Source of the DNA: Hyphomicrobium_A sp963722495
GTDB taxonomy: Bacteria; Pseudomonadota; Alphaproteobacteria; Rhizobiales; Hyphomicrobiaceae
Reading direction: 5' to 3'
NCBI GenBank assembly: GCA_963722495.1
Contig: CAVRND010000021.1
Coordinates: forward strand, 124,001 to 188,000
DNA length: 64,000 nucleotides
The translations under genes and the position numbers were made by a program. Below the pieces are notes generated by a model. The model did no database searches. It had not been told where the DNA came from and was given only the letters and a program-made list of their open reading frames with translations. Positions 18,912 through 28,331 of the stretch are shown piece by piece. How positions within the stretch are numbered: position 1 is the stretch's first letter; every line of letters begins with the position of its first letter.

Positions 18912-19170
18912 CTAGCCGTTGCGGATCTTGAGGACCAGGATCGTGCCGGCGAGGAGCAAGGTGACGCCGTTGGCGAGGATGAGCGGGACATCGCCGATGA
19001 GCGCGCCGTAGACCAGCCACGTGGCGACCCCCACGACGAGCAGCGTGAATGTTCCGAGCGAGATGTCGTGCGTCGAGTGCGACCGCCACGTCTTCACAAC
19101 CTGCGGAACGAATGCCAGTCGTTGTCAGGCCGGCCGCCAGCATTCCTATAGCCGTAGCGTCGAATTGCAC
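18912..19170 (-). CDS. SemiSWEET / MtN3-family small sugar transporter, frame broken once
   Basis: This is a small membrane protein of about 86 residues with three hydrophobic helices, the SemiSWEET triple-helix bundle that dimerises to form a sugar transporter. Typical features are TTTAFVPQVVKTWRSHST after helix 1 (the PQ motif of the family), HDISLGTFTLLVVGVATWLV in helix 2 and PLILANGVTLLLAGTILVL in helix 3. One extra base near 19120 breaks the frame between helix 1 and the PQ motif; removing it restores the family sequence. A GTG at 19170 is the best start, although the frame stays open upstream. The gene stands alone, and its substrate is unknown. Confidence 0.78.
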
Positions 19171-19532
19171 CTGCTGCCCTCTTTGAGATTCAGCGCCGCG
19201 AAGCGCCCCCGTAGCCGCCGGACGTTGAACGGGGAGCCCGTCAAAGGTCAAGTCGCCGCGTGCGCCGTCGCAGCCGGCGCAAACCCGTACCGGTGCATCA
19301 GTTCTTTAATCCTTAGCCTTCATTCTGGAGGGCGCGCCGAACATCGCGCGGCGCCGCTGTCGATATGCAGCCTCAACCCGTCCGGGCAGGGACATCAGGT
19401 TCGAGACGCGATCGAGTAGCGGGCGGTAGGGGCACGATTGTTTGCGGCCGAAGCAAATTCGGTCACGTTCAACCGGCTTCTTGCCACTTTCTCATACCAT
19501 CAAGGGCTCCCACGGAGCGCACAGGAGAAACG
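19171..19532. other. intergenic region between SemiSWEET and SH3 genes
   Basis: The flanking genes diverge, so promoters of both should lie here. An AT-richer patch occurs around 19300-19325. No gene, repeat or clear operator was recognised. AGGAG at about 19523 is the ribosome binding site of the SH3 gene. Confidence 0.4.
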
Positions 19533-20606
19533 ATGTTTCGCAGCGTCACGGTGATCGGTCTTATGGGCATTGCGAGCACCGCGATGGCCGAGCCGGTCCG
19601 CATGACAGGCGACGACATCAAGCGGGCCATGCCCGGCGCACTCCTCGAGATCGATACGCCGTTGCGCCTCTCAATTCCGGTCAAAGTCGGCAGCGACGGA
19701 TTGATGTCCGCCGAGGCCGGCGCCCTTGGCCTGACGCTCGGCGCCACCAAGGACCGCGGCCGCTGGTGGACCGAGGGCGACAAGCTCTGCATGAAGTGGT
19801 TCCGGTGGTTCGACGCCAAGCAGCGCTGCATGGCGCTGCGGCGTGACGGAAACAAAGTCTATTGGGCCGAGGGAAGCGGCGAAAGCGGCACCGCGACCAT
19901 CACCGAGGCGCAGCCGATCGTCGCTGCAGCCCCGGCGCCGCGTCCGCCAAAAAAGGAAAAGCGCGTCGAGGTGGCAGCTGCTGCTCCCCCCGCCGATCGC
20001 GCTCCCGCTCCGGCACCTACCGAGAGCGCTGCCGTGCCGGCACCCGAAGAGCCGCCGACACCATCCGACACCACTCCGGCGCTGCAATTTGCCGCCGCGG
20101 CGCTGATGTCCAAGCCGGCGCCCGTTAAGCCCTCGAAGCTCGGGATGAACGATGCGGCGCCGAACGAGCAGGAGCCCGCGCCCGTCTACCAGCAGGCCAC
20201 CGCGCCGGAGCCCGATGCGCCCGTATCGCGTGCCGAGGAAAATAAGATCCCGAAGCAGCGCAAGGTGAAGTCGGTTCCCGTCGCCTCGCGCGACCGCGCT
20301 CCTATAACCGCCAGCGTCACCACCCCCGCTGTTCGCAAGAGCACGGCTGTGGCGCATCGCAAGACGGAACCAGTTAAGCCGACGCCGGCCTCGTTCCGTG
20401 TCGCTGGTGTCGTTGCTGGCGATACGCTCAACGTGCGCAGTGGGCCCTCCGAGTATCATCCCGCCGTAGGGCGCATTCCTGCCACCTCACGCGGCGTGCA
20501 GATCGTCGGCACCTGCCGCGACCTGTGGTGCCCGATCCGTCACGGCAAGCTGTCGGGGTGGGTCAATCGCTTTTACCTCGCCGAAGACGTCAGCCTGCGC
20601 CGTTAG
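19533..20606 (+). CDS. exported protein with C-terminal bacterial SH3 domain
   Basis: The intact product has about 357 residues. A signal peptide (FRSVTVIGLMGIASTAMA) is followed by a globular N-terminal domain of ~110 residues with two cysteines (KLCMKWFRWF, QRCMAL). That domain reads like a periplasmic regulator-type domain responding to a ligand such as metal or cell-wall fragments, but I cannot name it. A ~150-residue Ala/Pro-rich linker follows. The last ~70 residues form an SH3b domain (GDTLNVRSGPSEYHPAVGRI, GTCRDLWCPIRHGKLSGWV), which in bacteria often binds peptidoglycan. ATG 19533 has an AGGAG site 7 bp upstream. It probably works in the cell envelope. Confidence 0.75.
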   Translation: MFRSVTVIGLMGIASTAMAEPVRMTGDDIKRAMPGALLEIDTPLRLSIPVKVGSDGLMSAEAGALGLTLGATKDRGRWWTEGDKLCMKWFRWFDAKQRCMALRRDGNKVYWAEGSGESGTATITEAQPIVAAAPAPRPPKKEKRVEVAAAAPPADRAPAPAPTESAAVPAPEEPPTPSDTTPALQFAAAALMSKPAPVKPSKLGMNDAAPNEQEPAPVYQQATAPEPDAPVSRAEENKIPKQRKVKSVPVASRDRAPITASVTTPAVRKSTAVAHRKTEPVKPTPASFRVAGVVAGDTLNVRSGPSEYHPAVGRIPATSRGVQIVGTCRDLWCPIRHGKLSGWVNRFYLAEDVSLRR

Positions 20607-20832
20607 GCGAGCAGGCTCAGCGCGATTTCGCCTCGAGGCCGCCGCATCTGTCCGGCTCCAACCCGCACAGTTCTCGTAAAATTTGGTCGGCAGGCCGTGC
20701 TTTCGAGTGAGGCGACGGCAACCTGTGGCATGCAACAATTTCGCCTGACAGGAAATGGGGTTGAACTCCACAGCTCGATACAACCGGGGCGGCGCGTGAC
20801 CGTTCGCGCTTCGTGCTGCGTAAAGAGAGAGT

Positions 20833-21792
20833 TTGCAATTGCCCTCGCATTCTCGCGGTCGCCTTAAGACCGAGATCACCAAGGTGCTGCTGGTCGAAGA
20901 CTGCGCCACGGACGCGCAACTGCTGAAGCTGCTGCTGAGCAGCGACCCGAAGTTCATGGTGACCACGGCGACGACGCTGGCTCGCGGCAAAGCCTACCTC
21001 GCGCAAAAGCCGTTCGATCTGCTGCTGCTCGACCTGTCGTTGCCGGATGCCGAAGGCATCGAGGCCATCCATCAGATGCACTGCGCGGCGCGCGATGTTC
21101 CGATCGTCGCCCTCAGCACGCTGCACGACGAGAAGCTCGCCGTGCGCGCGCTGCGCGAAGGTGCGCAGGATTACATCGTCAAGGCGGAGACCGACCGGTC
21201 GCTGCTCATGCGTGTCGTCCGCTACGCTCTCGAGCGCCATCGCCTGGTGGCCGCGCTGCAGAGCATGGCGCTGATGGACACGCTGACGGGACTATATAAC
21301 CGCCGCGGCTTCGTCACCGTGGCCGAGGAGCAGCTGAAGCTCGCGCGCCGCACCGGTAGCTGCTTCGCGATCGCCTTCGTCGACCTCGACGGCATGAAGC
21401 GGATCAACGACGAAATGGGTCACGAGTTCGGCGATCAGGCGCTCGCCACGACGGCCTCGATCCTCAAGTCGACGTTCCGCGCCTCCGATATCACCGCGCG
21501 CCTGGGCGGCGACGAGTTCATCGCGCTGGCCATCGGCGCCAAGCCGAGCGGCGCAGCGCGCATTCGCAAACGCCTCAACGACGCGGCTGCGCTGTGCAAC
21601 AGCAAATCGGCGGCGGTGCCGGTCGCCTTCAGCGTGGGCTTTGCGCACTACAATCCGCTGGGCTCGTCGAAGGCGTCGATCGAGACGCTAATGATCGAGG
21701 CGGACAAGGCCATGTACGTCGAGAAGCAGCAGCGCCGCGGTAGCCGGACGTTCCAAGAGCAGCGGGCGAAGGCCACGATCGCCGTGGCCTGA
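20833..21792 (+). CDS. response regulator with GGDEF output (diguanylate cyclase)
   Basis: The intact product has 319 residues. Residues ~15-130 are a receiver domain with the acidic pair in VLLVEDCATDAQ, the phospho-acceptor Asp in LLLLDLSLPDAEG, and the conserved Thr/Ser (ALSTLHDE) and Lys (YIVKAETD). Residues ~150-300 are a GGDEF domain starting DTLTGLYNRRGF, with FVDLDGMKRINDEMGHEFGD and an intact catalytic GGDEF. An RxxD inhibitory site (RASD) lies five residues before GGDEF, so the enzyme should make c-di-GMP under product inhibition. The TTG start at 20833 follows a purine-rich stretch (AAAGAGAGAG) and is somewhat uncertain. No histidine kinase gene is adjacent. Confidence 0.92.
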   Translation: MQLPSHSRGRLKTEITKVLLVEDCATDAQLLKLLLSSDPKFMVTTATTLARGKAYLAQKPFDLLLLDLSLPDAEGIEAIHQMHCAARDVPIVALSTLHDEKLAVRALREGAQDYIVKAETDRSLLMRVVRYALERHRLVAALQSMALMDTLTGLYNRRGFVTVAEEQLKLARRTGSCFAIAFVDLDGMKRINDEMGHEFGDQALATTASILKSTFRASDITARLGGDEFIALAIGAKPSGAARIRKRLNDAAALCNSKSAAVPVAFSVGFAHYNPLGSSKASIETLMIEADKAMYVEKQQRRGSRTFQEQRAKATIAVA

Positions 21793-22202
21793 CCGTGTGC
21801 GATCGGGTTCATGCATTCCTAAGCATGCACTGATTTTGGCTGCGGCCGTGCGGCACGGCCCATCCGATCGGTAAGCAAGTTGGCCGCTCGCGAAATGCAT
21901 AGAACCACAGAATAAGTCGGTCCTTTGAGCGCCTGCTGCAGGCCGTGCGACGCCGGCCTCCAGTTAACGCGCGTATTCAAATTATCAATGATCTGCCGCC
22001 CACCCTGCACCATGTCAGGAAGGGGACGTGACTGCCCGCGACCGCTGGTCCGGCTTATGCACTGACCAACAATTAATGTGCTGTCCGGCCGTCCAAACCG
22101 CGGCAGGCGGACAGGCGACGCTTCACTTTGGGAACCGTTGCCTCAGCCTGGGGCGACGCGACGGCGGTGCAATGACTGCGATGATGGGTTGGAACGGTGG
22201 CC
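21793..22202. other. intergenic region with hairpin after the GGDEF gene
   Basis: GGCCGT/ACGGCC (21844-21860) is a likely end structure for the GGDEF transcript, without a T-run. The rest, including an AT-rich stretch near 21970-21990, should hold the promoter of the 22.2-28.3 kb operon. No gene is supported. Confidence 0.4.
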
Positions 22203-23300
22203 ATGGCTGAAATGATCCGCGCTTGCCGCCGGGAGGACATCCCCGCCGTCGTCGGCATTTTCGCGCGCGTGCTGCTGAAGCAGAAGCGGCTGCCCGGCGC
22301 CGACCTCTCCAACTATTTCGAGGACCTCGTGTTCGGCGGCTCGGCCTCGGGCGCCGAGGCGCGCTCGCGCGTGTTCGTCGACAAGGCCGGCGAGGTGCGC
22401 GGCTTCATCGGCATCTGGCCGCGCCGCATGGTCCTGCAAGGCCGCACCATCGAGGCGGCGGCGGCCGGGTCGCTGATGGTCGACCGGCCGGAGGAAAACC
22501 CGATCGCCGGCGCGCGGCTGCTGCGCTCGTTCCTCACCGGACCGCAGGATCTATCCTTCAGCGAGACCGCCAACGACGTATCGCAGCGCATGTGGGAGAA
22601 GGCGGGTGGCGAACGGTTGCCGGCAACGAGCCTCGATTGGCTGCGCGTTTTGCGTCCCACCGGGTTCGCGGCTGCCATCGCGGGCAAAGCCTTCGGGCCG
22701 GCCAAAATCTTTCGCCCCGTTGCATTGGGGATCGATCGCCTAATCGCTAAGAGCGGCCGCAGCCCGCTGCCGCTGGTCAACGCGGCGACAGGTCTGCGCG
22801 AAGCGGACGCGACGAGCGCCGAGATTGCCGCCATCATCCCCAAGCTGAGCGACAGCTACGCTCTGCATCCCGATTGGCAGACGCCCGACCTTTCATTCCT
22901 GCTGGCGCACGCCGAGAGCAAGGAACTATACGGCAAGCTCTACCGGCGCATCGTCTACGATCGCCGCGGTGAGCCGGCCGGCTGCTATCTGTATTACGGG
23001 CGTCGCGGCGAGATCGCCCGCGTCCTGCAGGTGCTGACGATGCCGGGGGCCGCGGGCCTCACGCTGGACAGCTTGCTGCGGCACGCGGAAGGCATCGGCT
23101 GCGTTGCCGTCCGCGGCCGCGCCCAAACGGACCTGCTCGATGCATTGCTCGAGCGCCGCTGCATCTTGTTTCACGTCTCCGCCATGGTCGTGCACGCCCG
23201 CGACAAGGCGTTGCTCGCCGAGGTTCGTTCTTCGCGCGCGATGCTCACGGGGCTTGCGGGTGAAAGCTGGACGCGCCTCATCGGCGGAGAGTTTGCGTAA
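22203..23300 (+). CDS. GNAT-like acyltransferase, first gene of the asnB-ACP-ligase operon
   Basis: The intact product has 365 residues. The N-terminal part (MIRACRREDIPAVVGIFARV, then GFIGIWPRRMVLQGR and EAAAAGSLMVDRP) has the look of a GNAT N-acetyltransferase fold, and a second GNAT-like half is possible around ELYGKLYRRIVYDRRGEPAG. I see no motif that fixes the substrate. It starts the run of five same-direction genes ending at 28292 and lies 30 bp before asnB. The presence of an acyl carrier protein and a ligase in the same operon makes transfer of an acyl group from a carrier to an amine a reasonable guess. ATG 22203 is preferred over the TTG at 22197. Confidence 0.65.
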   Translation: MAEMIRACRREDIPAVVGIFARVLLKQKRLPGADLSNYFEDLVFGGSASGAEARSRVFVDKAGEVRGFIGIWPRRMVLQGRTIEAAAAGSLMVDRPEENPIAGARLLRSFLTGPQDLSFSETANDVSQRMWEKAGGERLPATSLDWLRVLRPTGFAAAIAGKAFGPAKIFRPVALGIDRLIAKSGRSPLPLVNAATGLREADATSAEIAAIIPKLSDSYALHPDWQTPDLSFLLAHAESKELYGKLYRRIVYDRRGEPAGCYLYYGRRGEIARVLQVLTMPGAAGLTLDSLLRHAEGIGCVAVRGRAQTDLLDALLERRCILFHVSAMVVHARDKALLAEVRSSRAMLTGLAGESWTRLIGGEFA

Positions 23301-23330
23301 CGCGGGCGTGCGCGCCCGGGAGTGAACGAT

Positions 23331-25353
23331 ATGTGTGGAATTGCCGGCTTCTATCGTCTGCCTGTCGCGCCCGAGGCACGCCGCGGACTGTTGGCGCGCA
23401 TGCTCGAGGCAATTGCGCATCGCGGCCCGGACGGCAACGGCATTTACGTCGACGGCGATGTCGGCTTGGCGCACGCGCGCCTCAGCATCATCGATGTGGG
23501 CGGCGGCCACCAGCCGATGTGCAACGAGGACGGCACCGTCTGGATCACATTCAACGGCGAGGTTTTCAACTACGTCGAGCTGCGCGCCGAGCTGATCGCG
23601 CGCGGGCACACCTTCAAGACCAACTCCGACACCGAGGTCATCGTCCACCTCTATGAGGAGCGCGGCCCCGATTGCGTCCAGGCGCTCAACGGCGACTTCG
23701 CTTTTGCCATCTGGGATGCGCGCCGCCAGCGTCTGGTGCTGGCGCGCGACCGTGCCGGCGTGCGGCCGCTCTACTATGCGTTGCGCGACGGCGCCGTTGC
23801 GTTTGCCTCCGAGGTCAAGGCGCTGCTCGAAGTGCCGGGCATCAGCGCCGAGCCCGACCCGATCGCGCTCGACCAGATGTTCACGTTCTGGTTCCCGCTG
23901 GCGCCGCGCACCCCGTTCAAGGACATCGCCGAGCTGCCGCCGGCTCATGTGCTCGTCGCCGATGCCAATGGCGTGACAACCCGGCAGTACTGGCGCTTCG
24001 AATATCCCGATGCCGCCGACGATCGTCCGGTGTCGCCGGCCGAGGAGGCACGCCTCACCGACGAGGTGCGGGCGTTGTTGCTCGACGCAGTTCGCATCCG
24101 CTTGCGCGCCGACGTGCCGATCGGCGCCTACCTCAGTGGCGGCCTCGACAGCTCCATCACCACCGCGGCAATTCGCAGTTTCGTGCCCGACCAGCTGCGC
24201 TCGTTCTCGGTCGCCTTCGAAAGCGCCGAGTTCGACGAGAGCGAGTTCCAGCGCGAGATGGTCGACGATCTCGACCTCAAGCATTCGACCACGCTGTGCC
24301 GCGACGGAGACATCGCCGGCATCCTGCCCAAGCTCATCCGCCATACCGAGCGGCCGATCATGCGCACGGCGCCCGCGCCTATGCTCATGCTGTCACGGCT
24401 GGTGCGCGACAACGGCTTCAAGGTGGTGATGACGGGCGAGGGGGCCGACGAGATCTTCGCCGGCTACGACGTGTTCAAGGAGGCGAAGGTGCGCCGCTTC
24501 TGCGCCGCGCAGCCGAACTCCAAGCGCCGCCCGCAACTGCTGAAGCGGCTCTATCCGTACATGCCGCGCCTGCAGGGCCAATCGCAGCGCTACCTCGAAG
24601 CGTTCTTCGGCGGCCACAAGGACGCGCTCGACGATCCGCTCTATTCGCATCTGCCGCGCTTCCGCTCCAGCGCCGGCGCCAAGGCGTTCTTCTCCGCCGA
24701 CTTGCGGGCCCAGATCGGCAACTACGATGCCACTCGCCGATCTGCGCGAGCGACTGCCGGCCGACTTCATGCGCTGGCATCCGCTGTCGCAGTCGCAATA
24801 CCTGGAGAGCGCCTACCTGCTGCCAGGATACATCCTCTCCTCGCAGGGCGACCGCGTCGGCATGGCCAACGCCGTCGAGGGGCGCTTCCCGTTCCTCGAT
24901 CATCGCCTCATCGAGCTTGCGGCCAAGATCCCGCCGCGCCTGAAGCTGAAGGGGCTCGTCGAGAAGCACATCCTGCGGCAGAGCATGAAGCATCTATTGC
25001 CCGGTTCGATCGCCACGCGGCCGAAGCAGCCCTACCGGGCGCCCGAAAGCCGCGCCTTCCTGCGCTCCGGCGCGGCTGCATCGGTGATGGACCACATGTC
25101 GGCCGCCAACATCAACGCTGCCGGATACTTCGAGCCCGAGTTCGTCGAGCGGCTGGTCGCCAAGTGCTCGAAGCTGCCCTCGACCGGCTTCCGCGACAAT
25201 CTCGCCTTCGTGGGCATCCTGTCGACCCAGGTCTGGCACGAGACGTTCGTAAACGGGCCCGCGGGAAGCCGTGGCACAGCCTTTGCTTCGCAAGCAGCAA
25301 AAGCACCGCGCAGAGCACCCACCACGGCATCCGGCCCACAGGCCGTTCCTTAA
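23331..25353 (+). CDS. asnB: asparagine synthetase (glutamine-hydrolysing) type amidotransferase, frame broken once
   Basis: This is a class II glutamine amidotransferase fused to an ATP-pyrophosphatase synthetase domain. ATG 23331 gives MCGIAGF with the N-terminal nucleophile Cys2. The GATase domain continues through IAHRGPDGNGIY and FNGEVFNYVELRAEL. The synthetase domain has the PP-loop YLSGGLDSSITT near residue 268 and TGEGADEIFAGYDVFKEAK. One extra base near 24733 breaks the frame; beyond it the sequence continues as ADLRERLPADFMRWHPLSQS and GRFPFLDHRLIELAA. Total ~673 residues, slightly longer than E. coli AsnB. In this operon it may amidate a carrier-bound or other carboxylate rather than make asparagine. 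The 3' end, rich in Ala, is atypical. Confidence 0.88.
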
Positions 25354-25374
25354 TCGTAAGAGCGAGTAAGCTTC

Positions 25375-25654
25375 ATGAATATCGACACCAAGCAATCGAT
25401 CCGTGAGTTCGTCGAGACCAGCTTTCTGTTCCGCGAGGGGCGTGAGCGGCTGGGGGACGATGAATCCCTGCTCGGCGCCGGGCTCATCGATTCCACCGGC
25501 ATCCTCGAACTCGTCTCCTACCTCGAAGTCTGCCTTCGGCATTGTCGTGCAGGACGAAGAGATCGTGCCGGAAAACCTCGATTCGGTGGGCCAGATTGCC
25601 GCCTACGTCGAGATGAAGCACGCCGCCCAGCCGATGAACGCCATCGCGGTCTGA
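25375..25654 (+). CDS. acyl carrier protein, frame broken once
   Basis: This is a small acidic protein of about 92 residues. The phosphopantetheine site lies in LLGAGLIDSTGILELVSYLE, with the modified Ser in DSTG instead of the usual DSL. The C-terminal helix region is IVVQDEEIVPENLDSVGQIA. The frame changes near 25535 by one base. It starts 22 bp after asnB and ends 45 bp before the acyl-AMP ligase. ATG 25375 is preceded by GTAAG. Neighbouring genes make it a dedicated carrier for the ligase product, distinct from fatty-acid AcpP, whose gene is normally beside fabF. Confidence 0.85.
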
Positions 25655-25698
25655 GCGCGGTTTTCTTACCCGCACGGACGACATGAGGAGCGAGCCAG

Positions 25699-27261
25699 AT
25701 GCGCTTTGAACAGTTCCTGCGCGACAGCGCCCTACGCTTCCCCGACAAGACGGCGCTGGTCGCCTCCGGCCGGCGGCTGACGTACAGCCAGCTCGACGAC
25801 CTTTCCGATGAGCTGGCCCAGGGCCTCATCGACCGCGGCATTGCGCGCGGCGATCGCGTTGTCCTCTTCTTGGACAACAGTGCCGAAGCGGTTGTGTCAG
25901 TTTTTGCCGTCCTCAAGGCCGGGGCCGTCTTCAGTCCGGTTAACCCGTCGACCAAGGCCGACAAGCTCGCCTACATTCTCAACAACTGCCGCGCGCACGG
26001 GCTGATCACGCAGCAGAAGACCGCCGCCGTCGCCGCCGATGCCGTCGAGGGGGCGCCCTCCGTCGCGCTGACGATCGTCGCCGATGGCGAAATGGCGCCG
26101 CACGGCTTCGTGCACTGGAACGACGTGCTGACGGCGCCGAAGTTCGAGCTGCTTGCCGGGACCTCCGGCATCGACATCGACCTCGCGATGCTCATCTACA
26201 CCTCGGGCTCGACCGGCTTTCCCAAGGGCGTGATGATGACGCATCAGAACGTCACCGCCGCCGCCACCTCGATCACGACCTACCTTGAGAACACGCATGA
26301 GGACATCATCCTCAACGTGCTGCCTGTCGCCTTTGACTACGGCCTCTATCAGGTGCTGATGGCGGTGAAGGTCGGCGCCACGCTGGTGCTGGAGAAGTCG
26401 TTCGCCTTCCCGCAGGTCATCCTCAACCGCTGTGCCGAGGAGAAGGTCACCGGCCTGCCGTTGGTGCCCACGATGGCGGCAATCCTCGTCGCGCAGCGCA
26501 ATCTTGAGCCCGGCGCGCTGCCGCACCTGCGCTACATCACCAACACCGCCGCAGCGCTGCCGCCGACGCACATCGAGCGCCTGCAGGCGCTGTTCCCGCA
26601 CGTCGCGCTCTATTCCATGTACGGTCTCACCGAGTGCAAGCGCTGCACCTGGCTGCCGCCGGCCGAGCTCAAGAACCGCATCTCGTCAGTCGGCATCGCC
26701 ATTCCCGGAACCGAGGCCTACGTCGTCGACGATGACGGCAGCAGAGCTGCGCCGGGGGTGGTTGGTGAACTGGTCATTCGCGGCGCACACGTGATGAAGG
26801 GCTACTGGGAGAATCCCGAGGCCACCGCGCGCGCGCTGCGCCCCGGTCCGCATGAATGGGAGCGGGTGCTGCATACGGGCGACCTCTTCCGCACGGACGA
26901 TGAGGGCTTCCTTTATTTCGTCGGGCGCAAGGACGACATCATCAAGTCGCGTGGCGAGAAGGTGGCGCCGAAGGAAGTCGAGAACGTCATCTACGCGCTG
27001 CCCGGCGTCGCCGAGGTTGCCGTCATCGGCGTTCCAGATCCCATCCTCGGTAATGCCATCAAGGCGGTCGTCGCCACCGAACAGGGCGCCAGCGTCGAGG
27101 CGGTCGATGTCGTGCGCCACTGCGCGCGTTTCCTCGAGGACTTCATGGTCCCGAAATTCGTCGAGTTCCGTCCTTCGCTGCCGAAGACGGACTCCGGAAA
27201 GATCAGCCGCCGCCTCGTCGCCGAAACGCAAGCTGGAAATCACCATGACGCAACGCTCTGA
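25699..27261 (+). CDS. acyl-AMP ligase (ANL superfamily)
   Basis: The intact 520-residue enzyme of the adenylate-forming superfamily would activate a carboxylic acid with ATP and pass it to the carrier protein encoded just upstream, or to CoA. Core motifs in order: A3 LIYTSGSTGFPKGVMMTHQN near residue 170, A5 LYSMYGLTECKR near residue 310, HTGDLFRTDDEGFLYFVGRKD near 395, the hinge DDIIKSRGEKVAPKEVENV, and the A10 lysine in PKTDSGKISRR. Its nearest analogues by context are the acyl-CoA ligases found with asnB-type genes in exosortase A loci, but no exosortase gene is in this window. The end overlaps the start of the NadE-like gene by 17 bp, implying coupled translation. Confidence 0.9.
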   Translation: MRFEQFLRDSALRFPDKTALVASGRRLTYSQLDDLSDELAQGLIDRGIARGDRVVLFLDNSAEAVVSVFAVLKAGAVFSPVNPSTKADKLAYILNNCRAHGLITQQKTAAVAADAVEGAPSVALTIVADGEMAPHGFVHWNDVLTAPKFELLAGTSGIDIDLAMLIYTSGSTGFPKGVMMTHQNVTAAATSITTYLENTHEDIILNVLPVAFDYGLYQVLMAVKVGATLVLEKSFAFPQVILNRCAEEKVTGLPLVPTMAAILVAQRNLEPGALPHLRYITNTAAALPPTHIERLQALFPHVALYSMYGLTECKRCTWLPPAELKNRISSVGIAIPGTEAYVVDDDGSRAAPGVVGELVIRGAHVMKGYWENPEATARALRPGPHEWERVLHTGDLFRTDDEGFLYFVGRKDDIIKSRGEKVAPKEVENVIYALPGVAEVAVIGVPDPILGNAIKAVVATEQGASVEAVDVVRHCARFLEDFMVPKFVEFRPSLPKTDSGKISRRLVAETQAGNHHDATL

Positions 27262-28292
27262 GACCGTCGCTAGCACGCCCCGCGCAGCCGGATTCTCCGC
27301 TGACAATCTGCGCCTCGACGGCGCGGCGGCGGTGGCCTCTATCTCGGCGGGTATACGCGATCAGGTGCTGCGCCGCTTGCGCCGCCGCGGCGCGGTCATC
27401 GGTCTTTCGGGCGGGATCGATTCCAGCGTGACGGCGGCGCTGTGCGTCGCGGCACTGGGCTCCACCAACGTCATGGCCGTGCTGATGCCGGAGAAGGATT
27501 CCGATCCCGACAGCTTGCGGCTCGGCCGCCTCGTCGCCGACACCTACGGCATCCGCCACGTCGTCGAAGACATCGCCCCGACGTTGTCCGCCGCCGGCTG
27601 CTACCTGCGCCGCGACGGCGCCATCCGCGAGTTGTTCCCCGACTTCGGACCCGACTGGGGCTGCAAGGTCGTGCTGTCGAACGCCCTGCAGGGCAACCGC
27701 TACAACCTGACCAAGCTCGTCGTCGAGACGCCGGCCGGGGAGCGCCGCGAGGCGCGCATGCCGCTGGCCGTCTATCAGGCCGTCGTCGCCGCCACCAACA
27801 TGAAGCAGCGCACGCGCAAGCAGATCGAGTACTACCACGCCGACCGGCTGAACTATGCCGTCGCCGGAACGCCGAACCGGCTGGAGTACGACCAGGGCTT
27901 CTTCGTCAAGAACGGCGACGGCGCCGCCGACTTCAAGCCGATCGCCCACCTCTACAAGTCGCAGGTGTATCAGCTGGCCGAAGAGCTCGGCGTGCCGCAG
28001 GAAATCTGCGCGCGGCCGCCCGACGACCGACACGTGGTCGATGGCGCAGTCGCAGGAGGAATTCTACTTTGCGCTGCCGTACGCGCAGATGGATCTTTGC
28101 CTCTACGGCCTGGAGAATCGGCATCGCCGCGGCGGAAGTCGCGCGCGCAGCGGGACTGACGCCGAGCAGCAGGTGGCGCTCGTCTGGCAGGACATCGAGG
28201 CCAAGCGCAAGGCGACCCGCTATCTGCACGAGCCGCCGCTGTTGATCGAGGACGACGCGACCGATGCGTCGCCCGGGGCCCTCTCAGCCTAA
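27245..28292 (+). CDS. NAD synthetase (NadE) family ammonia-dependent ligase, operon variant
   Basis: This is an adenylate-forming amide synthase with the N-type PP-loop VIGLSGGIDSSVTAALC near residue 60. It has no glutaminase domain, so it needs free ammonia or a partner. The region that in NadE reads like KPPTADLW is here RPPTTDTWSMAQSQEEFYFA, followed by LPYAQMDLCLYGLENGIAAA. That variant differs from housekeeping NadE. Length is about 349 residues, longer than the usual ~275. Frame changes near 28025 and 28120 are single-base. It overlaps the ligase gene by 17 bp and is the last gene of the operon. It may amidate an operon intermediate, or simply make NAD; context favours the former but does not prove it. 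Confidence 0.8.
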
Positions 28293-28331
28293 CGATCGCT
28301 CAGCGCTTTCTTCGCAAGGTCCTGGTGACGG

